From Clostridium sp. CAG:245 (GTDB taxonomy: Bacteria; Bacillota; Clostridia; TANB77; CAG-508): a stretch of 63,223 nt of DNA. The stretch spans positions 19,114 through 82,336 of the forward strand of contig FR880072.1 of assembly GCA_000435175.1 (NCBI GenBank), given 5' to 3'. Each line of letters begins with the position of its first letter. Within the stretch, counting starts at the first letter, position 1. Below the pieces are notes generated by a model. The model saw nothing but the letters and a program-made list of their open reading frames with translations, searched no databases and was not told the origin of the DNA. Made by a program: the position numbers and the translations under genes. Shown in pieces: positions 32,679 to 40,791 of the stretch.

Positions 32679-34169
32679 TTAGTCTTCACTTTCTTCTGCT
32701 GCTCTTGGTTTCATTAATGGGTATAAAACTACATCTCTTATGTTATCACTGTTTGTTAAGAATTGTAAGAATCTATCTATTCCAAGTCCCCAACCAGAGA
32801 TTGGTGGCATACCATATTGCATAGCTCTTATATATTCTGTATCTATACTCATGGCCTCTTCATCACCATTAGCCTTTAATTCAGCCTGCTCTATAAATCT
32901 TTTTTCTTGTTCGTCACAGTCTACAAGCTCTGAATATCCATTTATTATTTCTTGTCCATTTACTACTAATTGGAATCTGTCTGTCAATTTTGGATTTTCA
33001 TCATTGCTTCTAGCAAGTGGAGATAAATCTATTGGGTGTTCAATTAGATATGTTGGGTTTATTATGTTTGGTCTACTTACTTTTTTGTATAATGTATCTA
33101 TTAAATTTCCTCTTCCTAATTGTTCTAAGTTGTCTGCCTCTAGTTTTATTCCTTTCGCTTTTATTTCTGCAAGTAAGCTTTCTGCTGTTTCGAATTTGTC
33201 AATATCTATTCCACAGTCTTTAAGTATTAAATCTCTGAATGATACTACTTGCCATTCTCCACCAAAGTCAATTTCTTGTTCTCCAATTTTGATATTTAAG
33301 TTTCCATCGAATAATTTTGATAATATGTATATAATCATTTCTTTTAAGAATTTCATATTATCTCTATAGCACCAATAAGCACTATATCCTTCAACCATTG
33401 TGAAGTCTTGTAAATGGTTTGCATCCATTCCCTCATTTCTGAAGTCTCTTGCAATTTCATACACATTTGAAAATCCACCAATTATAAGTTTTTTTAATGT
33501 TAATTCTGGAGATATTCTTAAATATACGTCCATATCTAATGCATTATGGTGTGTTATGAATGGTTTTGCAGTTGCTCCAGAAGCTGTATTTTGAAGAACT
33601 GGTGTATCTACCTCTAAGAATTCATGTGTATCTAAGAACTCTCTCATTAATCTGATAAACTTTGTTCTTAGTACAAATCTCTTTTTAGCATCATCGTTCA
33701 TTATTAAATCAAGATGTCTCTCTCTGTATACTGCATCTTGGTCTGTTAAACCATGGAATTTTTCTGGAAGTGGACGTATTGCCTTTCCCAAGAATGTGTA
33801 TTCATAAACTTGAAGTGATTTTTCTCCAGCTTGAGTTGTAAATATTTCTCCTTTTACTCCAATGAAGTCACCTATATCAACTGTTTCGTGTAAGAATTTA
33901 TATACATCTTCTCCTAAATCTTCTTTTTTAATAACTAGTTGAAGATGTCCCTCTAAATCCCTTAGATCTATGAAACTTATTTTTCCTAATTTTCTCTTAG
34001 ACATTACTCTTCCAGCAATTGAAACATCTTTTGTTCCATCTGGTAATTCTCTTGCTTCTTTAATTTGATGTGTTCTCTCATATCTCTCTGGATGTACGTT
34101 TACACCATTATCTATTAGCTTTTGCATTTTATCTCTACGTACTTGCATTAATTCTTTTATGTCTGCCAT
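32679..34169 (-). CDS. lysS: Lysine--tRNA ligase, class II
   Basis: A 496-residue class II enzyme. The N-terminal OB-fold has VSIAGRVMSKRKLGKISFIDL. The catalytic core contains FLDTHEFLEVDTPVLQ, the motif 2 region YEIARDFRNEGMDANHLQDF and motif 3 GWGLGIDRFLQFLT. It charges tRNA-Lys. The frame is open at TTG 34178, but AAAGGG lies just before it, so the ATG at 34169 is used. It has its own promoter, an attenuator-like hairpin in the leader and a terminator made of a dispersed hairpin. Confidence 0.96.
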   Translation of the reverse strand: MADIKELMQVRRDKMQKLIDNGVNVHPERYERTHQIKEARELPDGTKDVSIAGRVMSKRKLGKISFIDLRDLEGHLQLVIKKEDLGEDVYKFLHETVDIGDFIGVKGEIFTTQAGEKSLQVYEYTFLGKAIRPLPEKFHGLTDQDAVYRERHLDLIMNDDAKKRFVLRTKFIRLMREFLDTHEFLEVDTPVLQNTASGATAKPFITHHNALDMDVYLRISPELTLKKLIIGGFSNVYEIARDFRNEGMDANHLQDFTMVEGYSAYWCYRDNMKFLKEMIIYILSKLFDGNLNIKIGEQEIDFGGEWQVVSFRDLILKDCGIDIDKFETAESLLAEIKAKGIKLEADNLEQLGRGNLIDTLYKKVSRPNIINPTYLIEHPIDLSPLARSNDENPKLTDRFQLVVNGQEIINGYSELVDCDEQEKRFIEQAELKANGDEEAMSIDTEYIRAMQYGMPPISGWGLGIDRFLQFLTNSDNIRDVVLYPLMKPRAAEESED

Positions 34170-34185
34170 ATTTAACAACCCTTTC

Positions 34186-34220
34186 TAAAAAGCAAAGTTC
34201 TTATATTTACAAAACTTTGC
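34186..34220 (-). promoter_or_regulatory. Terminator-like hairpin in the lysS leader
   Basis: GCAAAGTT and AACTTTGC form an 8-bp stem followed on the minus strand by TTTTT. It lies 17 bases before the lysS ATG and about 20 bases after the predicted start. No T-box core was seen. Confidence 0.55.
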
Positions 34221-34245
34221 ATTTTCTCTTTAAAATTATGTAACC

Positions 34246-34274
34246 ATTATATTACAAAAAGCCTTGTGCGTCAA
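34246..34274 (-). promoter_or_regulatory. Promoter of lysS
   Basis: TTGACG (34269-34274), 17 bases and a perfect TATAAT (34246-34251) on the minus strand. It overlaps the glgP terminator. Confidence 0.7.
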
Positions 34275-34286
34275 GGCTTTTCTTTT
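34254..34286 (-). terminator. Terminator of glgP
   Basis: AAAAGCCTTG and CAAGGCTTTT form a 10-bp stem with the loop TGCGT, flanked by A and T runs. It lies directly after the glgP stop. Confidence 0.88.
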
Positions 34287-34293
34287 GGTCTAA

Positions 34294-36864
34294 TTATTTT
34301 GTTATCCATTTTACTAAATCCAAGTTTGCTGGGTCTAATAACATTTCATTTTTAGGCATTACTCTAAATGTATAACCATAGTTTCCGCCAGTTGTAAGTT
34401 CAACTGTTGCTTCATACTCATATTCTTTCTTTTCATCGTCACTGCCTATTAAATTCATAGGTATTATTTGAATTTTATCAACTATACCATTTTCCATTAT
34501 TTGCCCATAGTAAACTTGTGCTTCTATAGAGTTTTTATCAATGTTTGGTAGATATACTTTACATCTAACTGTAATGTTGTTTCCAGCATCTACTGTAATA
34601 TTATCTAAGTTACCCTTTTCTTGTTTTATTGTTATATCATTCCAGTTCGAATATAAATTGTTTTTCCAACTATTAAATTCTGCAACTGATGATAAATCTG
34701 TGTAATATTTGTTGTACAAATTGCAAAGTGGCATGTAAAATTTATTTGTATAATCTATAAGCATTCTAGCAGTGCTGTATCTTCCAGCATTAGACATTAT
34801 AGATTGCTTCATTATTTCCATCCATCTCTTAGATATTCCGTTTTCGTCTTTATCAAAGAATGTTGGAATTATTTTATTTTCTAATGTTTGATAAATGCTC
34901 TCGCTATCAGCATTATCTTGTTCTTCATAAGAAGAATATTCTGCATTGGTTCCTATTGTCCAACCATTTTTCTGGTTGTATCCTTCTGCCCACCAGCCAT
35001 CAAGCACGCTAAAGTTTATAACGCCATTTACAGCTGCCTTTTGTCCAGATGTACCAGATGCTTCCATTGGTCTTCTTGGATTATTTAGCCATACATCAAC
35101 ACCACTTACTAAATATTTAGATATACCTATATTGTAGTTTTCAAGTAAGAAAATCTTACCTTTAAATTGAGGCTTCATAGATAATTCGTGAATATATCTT
35201 ATTAAATCTTTTCCTCCGTTATCTGATGGATGTGCCTTGCCTGCAAATATTATTTGAACTGGTTTTCCAGCCTCATTTAATATTTGTGTTATTCTCTCTA
35301 AATCTTTGAATATTAAAGTAGCTCTCTTATATGTAGCAAATCTTCTAGAAAATCCTATTGTTAAAGCATTTGGATCTAATTTTGATGTGATATCATTTAT
35401 ATCACTATAACGATATCCCTCTCTTTTTAATCTATTTGTTATATTTTCTTTTACCAATTTTAAAAGCTTAACTTTTCTTTCCATATGAGCATTCCATAAT
35501 TCTTGGTCTGGAATGTCTGCAATCTTCTGCCAGGTTGCATCATTTTTGATATCATCTTGCCAATATGGTTTTAAATATTCATTATATAATCTCTTTAAAT
35601 TTGGTGCTAGCCATGTGCAAGTGTGAATTCCGTTTGTTACATAATCTATTGGAGCTTCATTTGGGGCTATGTTTGGCCATACCTCTCCAAATAATTCTCT
35701 CGAAACCGCACCATGTAATTTACTTACTCCATTCTTCTTTCCAGAGAATTTTAAAGCAAGAATTCCCATGTTAAATCCAGTATTAGATAAATCTGCATTT
35801 GGCTTCATTCCTAATCTGAAAAATTCTTCTTTGGTAATAGAAAATCTATTCCAATAATCTTTAAAATAAGTTTCAACTAAAGATAGTGGGAATATATCAT
35901 TTCCTGCTGGAACTGGTGTATGAGTTGTAAATACTGTTTTTGCAGCAACAATCTCCTCTGCCATATCGAAACTTACTTGTTTCTCTTTAATAATATTCTT
36001 CATTAATTCTAATATTAAGAAAGCAGAATGTCCTTCATTCATATGATATACAGTAGGATTTAATCCTAAAGTTTTTAGAAGACTTGTTCCAGCCATTCCA
36101 AGAACAATTTCTTGTTGGATTCTCATTTCTTGGTTTCCACCATATAAATGAGCTGTTATACCTCTGTATTCAGGAATGTTTGCATCTATATCAGAATCCA
36201 TTAAATATAGTTTAACTCTTCCAACATTAACTTGCCAAACCTTTAGATAAACTCTTTTTTTAGGCATATTTACATACACTAATAAATCTTTGCCTTCTAC
36301 ATCTTTTACAGGATATATTGGTAGAGTATCTATATCATTTTCTCTATCTTCTTCATATTGTTGTCCATAACCATTTATAATTTGATGGAAAAATCCTTTT
36401 TTATATAATAATCCAACAGCCACAAGTGGTATACCTAAATCACTTGCTGACTTCAAGTGGTCTCCTGATAAAATTCCAAGTCCCCCAGAATATATTGATA
36501 AAATTTGGTCTAATCCATATTCTGCTGAAAAATATGCAATCAAATCATTCTTATTATCTGGATAATTTTTCTTAAACCATGTTGATTTACTATTCATGTA
36601 GTCATAAAAATCATTTGCAATTTTATCATATTCCTTCAAAAACTCTGGATTTTCGGCTACTTTTTCCAATCTCTCCTGTGAAACAAGTTTTAAAAACTTA
36701 ACAGGATTCTTTCCAACAGTCTCCCATAAATCACCATCAATTATCTTAAATAATTTTAAGAAGTCTGTATTCCAAGCCCACCATAGGTTACCAGCAATTT
36801 CAGACAATTTATTAATTCTTTCTGGTAGTTGTGGAGTTACTGTTATTTTATTAAATACGTACAT
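34294..36864 (-). CDS. glgP: Alpha-glucan (glycogen/maltodextrin) phosphorylase
   Basis: An 856-residue GT35 phosphorylase of the short type with an N-terminal domain starting RINKLSEIAGNLWWAWN. ALGYLLDGFQ-like GGLGILSGDHLKSASDLGIPL, YHMNEGHSAFLILE, FTTHTPVPAGND and the PLP-lysine region ASGTSGQKAAVNG are visible. It releases glucose-1-phosphate from glycogen or maltodextrins. The frame is open 18 codons upstream; the Met at 36864 has GGAGG and is chosen. It is monocistronic. A perfect palindrome overlaps its promoter (36943-36968), suggesting repressor control. Confidence 0.94.
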   Translation of the reverse strand: MYVFNKITVTPQLPERINKLSEIAGNLWWAWNTDFLKLFKIIDGDLWETVGKNPVKFLKLVSQERLEKVAENPEFLKEYDKIANDFYDYMNSKSTWFKKNYPDNKNDLIAYFSAEYGLDQILSIYSGGLGILSGDHLKSASDLGIPLVAVGLLYKKGFFHQIINGYGQQYEEDRENDIDTLPIYPVKDVEGKDLLVYVNMPKKRVYLKVWQVNVGRVKLYLMDSDIDANIPEYRGITAHLYGGNQEMRIQQEIVLGMAGTSLLKTLGLNPTVYHMNEGHSAFLILELMKNIIKEKQVSFDMAEEIVAAKTVFTTHTPVPAGNDIFPLSLVETYFKDYWNRFSITKEEFFRLGMKPNADLSNTGFNMGILALKFSGKKNGVSKLHGAVSRELFGEVWPNIAPNEAPIDYVTNGIHTCTWLAPNLKRLYNEYLKPYWQDDIKNDATWQKIADIPDQELWNAHMERKVKLLKLVKENITNRLKREGYRYSDINDITSKLDPNALTIGFSRRFATYKRATLIFKDLERITQILNEAGKPVQIIFAGKAHPSDNGGKDLIRYIHELSMKPQFKGKIFLLENYNIGISKYLVSGVDVWLNNPRRPMEASGTSGQKAAVNGVINFSVLDGWWAEGYNQKNGWTIGTNAEYSSYEEQDNADSESIYQTLENKIIPTFFDKDENGISKRWMEIMKQSIMSNAGRYSTARMLIDYTNKFYMPLCNLYNKYYTDLSSVAEFNSWKNNLYSNWNDITIKQEKGNLDNITVDAGNNITVRCKVYLPNIDKNSIEAQVYYGQIMENGIVDKIQIIPMNLIGSDDEKKEYEYEATVELTTGGNYGYTFRVMPKNEMLLDPANLDLVKWITK

Positions 36865-37187
36865 TAAATTTCCTCCTTCGTAACTTATCAAATTCATCTC
36901 ATCGTTTAATATCATCATTCTATATTATGTATTAACAAACAGAAATTGTCAAACCTTTTTGACAATTTTTTTAAATTTAACGAAAAAATTTTTTCTTAAT
37001 TTTTAGACTCTAAATTAGTTCTAATTATATTTACTAAACTTTATTTTTTAAAGTCACTTTAAATTCATATTCTATATGTTATAATATATTTAGTAAAATT
37101 AACATTGCAGAAAATATTTACAAAAATATTTAATAAAGATTTTTTCAATAATACTATTTAATATAATTTGAAAGGGATGAATTTTAT
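36865..37187. other. Intergenic region between glgP and the transglycosylase gene
   Basis: 323 bases holding the glgP promoter and palindrome (36924-36968) and a likely promoter for the transglycosylase gene (TATAAT at 37080-37085 with a weak -35). The rest is AT-rich spacer with no gene. Confidence 0.7.
36924..36968 (-). promoter_or_regulatory. glgP promoter with overlapping perfect palindrome
   Basis: On the minus strand TTGACA (36947-36952), 17 bases and CATAAT (36924-36929). AAATTGTCAAA-CCTT-TTTGACAATTT (36943-36968) has 11-bp perfect arms and covers the -35. It is probably an operator. Confidence 0.65.
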
Positions 37188-37901
37188 ATGAAATTTATAA
37201 GAAGACTTTTATTATTTTTATTAATCATAATTGTCATTGTGTGCAGTGTATTCTATATGAATGGAAAAAAGTTGTATGACTCAAAACTATCATCAATAAG
37301 TCTTGAAGATAAAATTTCATCTATAAAATCAGATGAAAGCTACGTATCTTTAAAAGATTTACCAGACTATTACAAAAATGCAGTAATTGCAGTTGAAGAT
37401 CACAGATATTACAATCATGGAGCAATCGATCCAATTGCTCTAGCTCGTGCAATAGTCAGTAACATAAAACAGAAAGAATTTAAAGAAGGTGGTAGCACAA
37501 TTACTCAGCAAACAGCAAAAAACTTATACTTCATATCTGAAGATGATGTTGTAAGCCGTAAAGTTGCTGAAGGAATTCTAAGTTTCAAGCTCGAAAAAGA
37601 TTACTCGAAAGACGACATCTTAGAACTATATGTAAACACAATATACTTTGGGAATGGATATTATGGGATAAAAGAAGCCTGCAAAGGCTACCTAAAAAAA
37701 GAGCCAAAAGATATGACTCTTTATGATGCCACAATGCTTGCCGGAATTCCAAATGCACCAAGTGTGTATGCGCCAACAGTAAATTTTAATTTAACTCAGA
37801 GCAGACAGCGTAAGGTTGTTTCATCAATGCTAGAATATAAATATTTATCTCAAGAGCAAGCAGATAAATTAAATAAAGAAATTACAAATGCCAAATGGTA
37901 A
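37188..37901 (+). CDS. Monofunctional peptidoglycan transglycosylase (GT51)
   Basis: A 237-residue protein with an N-terminal membrane helix (residues 5-25) and a GT51 domain: AVIAVEDHRYYNHGAID with the catalytic Glu, GGSTITQQTAKNLYF, and ILELYVNTIYFGNGYYGI. It polymerises lipid II into glycan strands on the outer face of the membrane. It has no penicillin-binding domain, so it is the monofunctional type (MtgA/SgtB-like). AAAGGGATG precedes the ATG. Single gene with a terminator shared with rrf2. Confidence 0.93.
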   Translation: MKFIRRLLLFLLIIIVIVCSVFYMNGKKLYDSKLSSISLEDKISSIKSDESYVSLKDLPDYYKNAVIAVEDHRYYNHGAIDPIALARAIVSNIKQKEFKEGGSTITQQTAKNLYFISEDDVVSRKVAEGILSFKLEKDYSKDDILELYVNTIYFGNGYYGIKEACKGYLKKEPKDMTLYDATMLAGIPNAPSVYAPTVNFNLTQSRQRKVVSSMLEYKYLSQEQADKLNKEITNAKW

Positions 37902-38066
37902 TGTACAAACTGGTACAAATTAGTAACTGAGAGCAAACTGTACAATTCATTACAAAATGTCATGAATCAGAATAACAGCTGTGTATGAAGAAAGAATTAT
38001 GCAATCTGTTACAAAAACATGTTAAAACATAATATAAAATATAGACAAAAAAATGCGTATGATTTT

Positions 38067-38108
38067 CAAAAGACGAATTCTTAATTTTAAAATAAGAGTT
38101 CGCCTTTT
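38067..38108. terminator. Bidirectional terminator between the transglycosylase gene and rrf2
   Basis: AAAAGACGAATTCTTA and TAAGAGTTCGCCTTTT form an imperfect stem flanked by A and T runs. Confidence 0.75.
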
Positions 38109-38110
38109 AT

Positions 38111-38506
38111 CTATTTTTTTATCAAATCCTCTAAAGTTTTACTATCCACATAATTTTCAATTGCATTATCTAGCCCTTGCCAGAAAGAATATGTTAAACA
38201 ACTATCTTGCTTATGGCATCCTTCCTGAACACATGTTGTTGGGGCTAAATCCCCTTCCGCAGTTCTCAAAATATCCCCAACTTTATATTCATCTGGTTTT
38301 CTAGCAAGCTTGTATCCTCCGGCATTTCCTCTAGAACTTTTCACATAACCTGCCTTATTCAATATTGCAATTATTTTTTCTAAATATTTTATTGAAATCT
38401 CTTGTCTTGTTGCAATATCTTTTAATGCTATATATTCTTTTGGATTATTCATGGCCAAATCCAGCATTATTGCTAATGCATATCTACCTTTTGTTGAAAT
38501 TTTCAT
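38111..38506 (-). CDS. Rrf2-family transcriptional regulator (IscR-like, three Cys)
   Basis: A 131-residue winged-helix regulator. MKISTKGRYALAIMLDLA is the standard Rrf2 start; QEISIKYLEKIIAILNKAGY is the recognition helix and GNAGGYKLARKPDE the wing. The segment CVQEGCHKQDSC has three Cys spaced C-x4-C-x5-C, similar to the Fe-S-binding residues of IscR. It may sense iron-sulfur status, redox or cysteine. No isc or suf genes are adjacent. The ATG has no binding site of its own; a short leader frame with a good site ends on it (TAATG), so translation is probably coupled. Confidence 0.88.
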   Translation of the reverse strand: MKISTKGRYALAIMLDLAMNNPKEYIALKDIATRQEISIKYLEKIIAILNKAGYVKSSRGNAGGYKLARKPDEYKVGDILRTAEGDLAPTTCVQEGCHKQDSCLTYSFWQGLDNAIENYVDSKTLEDLIKK

Positions 38507-38541
38507 TATATTTTTCTATATGATACTAAAGTTAGTACCAT
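38506..38541 (-). CDS. Leader peptide of 11 codons coupled to rrf2
   Basis: A short frame MVLTLVSYRKI with AAAGGAG four bases before its ATG. Its stop TAA overlaps the rrf2 ATG (TAATG). Because rrf2 lacks its own site, the leader probably delivers ribosomes to it. The palindrome TACTAA-AG-TTAGTA (38524-38537) lies within the leader. Confidence 0.55.
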   Translation of the reverse strand: MVLTLVSYRKI

Positions 38542-38573
38542 ACACTCCTTTCCAGTTTTTATATTAATTACAA

Positions 38574-38604
38574 ACGGGGGATATGTTTTATATACTTCCC
38601 CCGT
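38574..38604. terminator. GC-rich terminator hairpin after the P-loop kinase gene
   Basis: ACGGGGGA and TTCCCCCGT form the stem, with a weak U tract after it. It lies 20 bases after the kinase stop at 38625. Confidence 0.7.
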
Positions 38605-38624
38605 CATATTTTGTCAAATTGTAT

Positions 38625-39242
38625 TTACTCCTCTTCTTTGCTTGCACTGTTTTCTTTGAATTTTGCATAACTTTCCTCAATTGCCCCCAGCAACCAGTCA
38701 TGCACCTCCACAGGAGTCTTGCTTTCAGTATTTAACAGCACCTTATCAATTTCCACGCTTTTTAAAAAGTTGCCAATGATTTCTCTGTTGAACTCATCAA
38801 TAAACTTTCTGTTTACAACGTGACCTTCTCCGCCTCGTCTTCTAATGCTTTCTTCGGTCGGAATAGTAAGTGCTACAATGAAATCAGTCTTAACTCCAAT
38901 AGCTTCAAAGAAATTTTCAACACATTTGCTTTTTTCTTCGGAAAATTCACCACGTTTAGCATACAAATAGTTCCACGAGAGAGAATCCACAATGCCACGG
39001 TCCACCAAAACAATATCTCTGACATTATTAATTTCTTCATAAAGTTTCTGTGCTGTCTTCAAGGTCATCCAGATGTTACCTTTGGAACTACCTGTTTTAA
39101 ACATATCAGGTACAATCTCCGCCGATTCTCTAACTAGCCCAACTTTATAGCCTTTTTCCTCCAAGCTTCTTCTCAGCATTTTCACGCTGGTAGTCTTACC
39201 AGCTTCAGGTGTACCAACAAATTCAACAATGAACGGCCGCAT
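38625..39242 (-). CDS. P-loop nucleoside/nucleotide kinase-like ATPase
   Basis: A 205-residue protein. Walker A is FVGTPEAGKTTSVKML (GTPEAGKTT), the Walker B-like strand is DIVLVDRGIVDSLSWNY with the DRG of thymidylate and deoxynucleoside kinases, and the lid-like RRRGGEGHVV lies near residue 135. The family includes thymidylate kinase-like and AAA_33-like kinases; the substrate cannot be fixed. GC content is about 43% against 30% around it. AAGGAG precedes the ATG. Single gene, 240 bases upstream of the tRNA-Met gene on the other strand. Confidence 0.75.
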   Translation of the reverse strand: MRPFIVEFVGTPEAGKTTSVKMLRRSLEEKGYKVGLVRESAEIVPDMFKTGSSKGNIWMTLKTAQKLYEEINNVRDIVLVDRGIVDSLSWNYLYAKRGEFSEEKSKCVENFFEAIGVKTDFIVALTIPTEESIRRRGGEGHVVNRKFIDEFNREIIGNFLKSVEIDKVLLNTESKTPVEVHDWLLGAIEESYAKFKENSASKEEE

Positions 39243-39432
39243 AGTTATGCAACTCCTTCCTCATTACAAATGAATTACGTACTCTGTATGTAGTTTATCA
39301 TCTTTTTTAAAAAAAGTAAATAGTATATGCTTATCATCCTTACATTTGCATTATACTTCTTTTCAATTTTTAGTTATTAATATATGTATCAAAAAATAAT
39401 TTCAGTAATTTTAGGTTTTTTCAAAAAATGTA

Positions 39433-39461
39433 TTGACATCTATTCAAAAATATTGTATACT
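39433..39461 (+). promoter_or_regulatory. Promoter of the tRNA pair
   Basis: TTGACA (39433-39438), 17 bases and TATACT (39456-39461), 20 bases before tRNA-Met. Confidence 0.75.
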
Positions 39462-39480
39462 TCTAAGTGCGTTAAGAAAT

Positions 39481-39557
39481 GCACCCTTAGCTCAGTTGGT
39501 CAGAGCAACCGGCTCATAACCGGTCGGTCCAAGGTTCGAATCCTTGAGGGTGCACCA
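39481..39557 (+). tRNA. tRNA-Met (anticodon CAT)
   Basis: A 77-base cloverleaf. The acceptor GCACCCT pairs with AGGGTGC, the D arm is AGCTCAGTTGGTCAGAGC, the anticodon loop holds CTCATAA, the T arm is AAGGTTCGAATCCTT and CCA is encoded. With the CAT anticodon it could also be the lysidine-modified Ile tRNA; I favour Met but cannot separate them by eye. Confidence 0.85.
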
Positions 39558-39582
39558 TTTATTATTTTTTAAATGGCTAAAT

Positions 39583-39668
39583 GGGCAGATGGCCGAGTGG
39601 CTAAAGGCGGCAGACTGTAAATCTGTTCTCGTAAGGGTACGATGGTTCGAATCCATCTCTGCCCACCA
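39583..39668 (+). tRNA. tRNA-Tyr (anticodon GTA)
   Basis: An 86-base tRNA with acceptor GGGCAGA/TCTGCCC, anticodon loop CTGTAAA, a long variable arm typical of bacterial tRNA-Tyr, T arm GATGGTTCGAATCCATC and encoded CCA. Its 3' end is partly repeated twice downstream. Confidence 0.93.
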
Positions 39669-39670
39669 AG

Positions 39671-39944
39671 AATTAAGTAGTATTCTGAAAAGAATATTAC
39701 TTTTTTTGTTTCTCATAAAAAAAATGGATTCGAAAAGGAGGATCAGAAAAGCGTCCGGTGGACGGTTTTCCCGACGCGGCTTGACGAATCCATTTCTGCC
39801 CACCAAAAATTAAGTAGTATTCTGAAAAGAATATTACTTTTTTTGTTTCTCATAAAAAAAATGGATTCGAAAAGGAGGATCAGAAAAGCGTCCTGTGGAC
39901 GTTTTTCCCGACGTGGCTTGTCGAATCCATCTCTGCCCACAAAA
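39671..39944 (+). repeat. Tandem duplication, 137-bp unit, each ending in a copy of the tRNA-Tyr 3' end
   Basis: Copy 1 is 39671-39807 and copy 2 is 39808-39944. They are about 95% identical by eye. Each unit has a terminator-like hairpin, then ATGGATTCGA, a CGTCC/GGACG hairpin, and ends with TCGAATCCAT-CTGCCCAC or similar, the 3' end of the preceding tRNA. The ATGGATTCGA start pairs with the TCGAATCCAT end. The layout resembles stacked attachment sites at a tRNA gene. Confidence 0.85.
39676..39708 (+). terminator. Terminator of the tRNA transcript (first repeat copy)
   Basis: AGTAGTATTCT and AGAATATTACT pair around GAAA, followed by seven T. The second repeat copy carries the same hairpin at about 39813-39845. 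Confidence 0.85.
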
Positions 39945-39945
39945 A

Positions 39946-39977
39946 AACAGCATCTTGAAATATAGATACTGTTTTTA
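39946..39977. terminator. Bidirectional terminator before the RpiB-type gene end
   Basis: AAACAGCATCT and AGATACTGTTT pair with flanking A and T runs. Confidence 0.7.
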
Positions 39978-39981
39978 TTTC

Positions 39982-40617
39982 TTATTTCATAATTTCTTTT
40001 ATAAATTCTTTTATTTCTCCCTCTTCTGCATTTTCAAAGAAATATTTTTTAAATTGTTCTCTATTTATTGTTTGTAGTAAAAATTCTCTATCAATCTCTT
40101 TTAAAATTGTAAGCATATCTTTATGCGTAATTTTTTTTACTTCATCTAATAGCTTTTTATTAGCCTGCTCTGGTACAACTCTTTCTTTGGGATATCCACC
40201 ACCAGCTGGTGCCTCAAATAATTTTTCAAATATATATCTTAATGTCAATTCTGAACCCCAACCGAAGCCTTTAGCATACCCTAATGCTACCGCATTTCCA
40301 GCATTTATTTGACTAAATAAATACGCATCTGTTGGATCCTCTATGTGACCACATAAAACATTTGGAAAGCTATTTAAAGCAAGACAAGCTCCTTCTCCTG
40401 TGCCACAACCAGTCACAACAAAGTCTACAGCCTTAGAATTTATTAATATTGCTGCTAGTAACCCAGCTTGTACATATGTTAAATTATTTTCTTCTGCACT
40501 TTCCATTCCATAATTATATACTGTATCACCATGTATGTTTGCAACATTCTTTAATTCTTTATAAATTATTGTATTTTTGCTTGCCTGACTATTTTCATTT
40601 ATTAATGCAATTTTCAT
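39982..40617 (-). CDS. RpiB/LacA/LacB-family sugar-phosphate isomerase
   Basis: A 211-residue protein. KIALINENSQASKN is the N-terminal strand; DFVVTGCGTGEGACLALN holds the catalytic Cys, and NAGNAVALGYAKGFGWGSELTLRYIFEKLF is the family's second signature. Members isomerise ribose-5-phosphate, galactose-6-phosphate or other aldose phosphates. The C-terminal 50 residues extend beyond the 150-residue core and match the longer subgroup. The exact sugar is unknown. It is a single gene with no sugar operon around it. Confidence 0.88.
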   Translation of the reverse strand: MKIALINENSQASKNTIIYKELKNVANIHGDTVYNYGMESAEENNLTYVQAGLLAAILINSKAVDFVVTGCGTGEGACLALNSFPNVLCGHIEDPTDAYLFSQINAGNAVALGYAKGFGWGSELTLRYIFEKLFEAPAGGGYPKERVVPEQANKKLLDEVKKITHKDMLTILKEIDREFLLQTINREQFKKYFFENAEEGEIKEFIKEIMK

Positions 40618-40696
40618 ATCAGCTAATCTTCCTTTCTTTTCTTAAATTGCTCGTATACAATTTTCTTGATTATATCCATTTTTTTCACAATAATTT

Positions 40697-40733
40697 AAAA
40701 AGAAAGCATATGTAATTTATATGCCTTCTTTAT
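40697..40733 (-). terminator. Terminator of the gene at 40792-41664
   Basis: AAAGAAGGCATAT and ATATGCTTTCTTT pair on the minus strand with a 7-base loop and a T run after it. Confidence 0.75.
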
Positions 40734-40791
40734 GCCTTTGTATTTTGCAAATTTTTTTATCATTAGTTATAATATTTATTTAAATAAAATA

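Noticed and set aside
39492..39940. Frames of 65-104 codons over the tRNA genes and the tandem repeat
   Set aside because: They are translations of tRNA and repeat sequence, a common annotation artefact.
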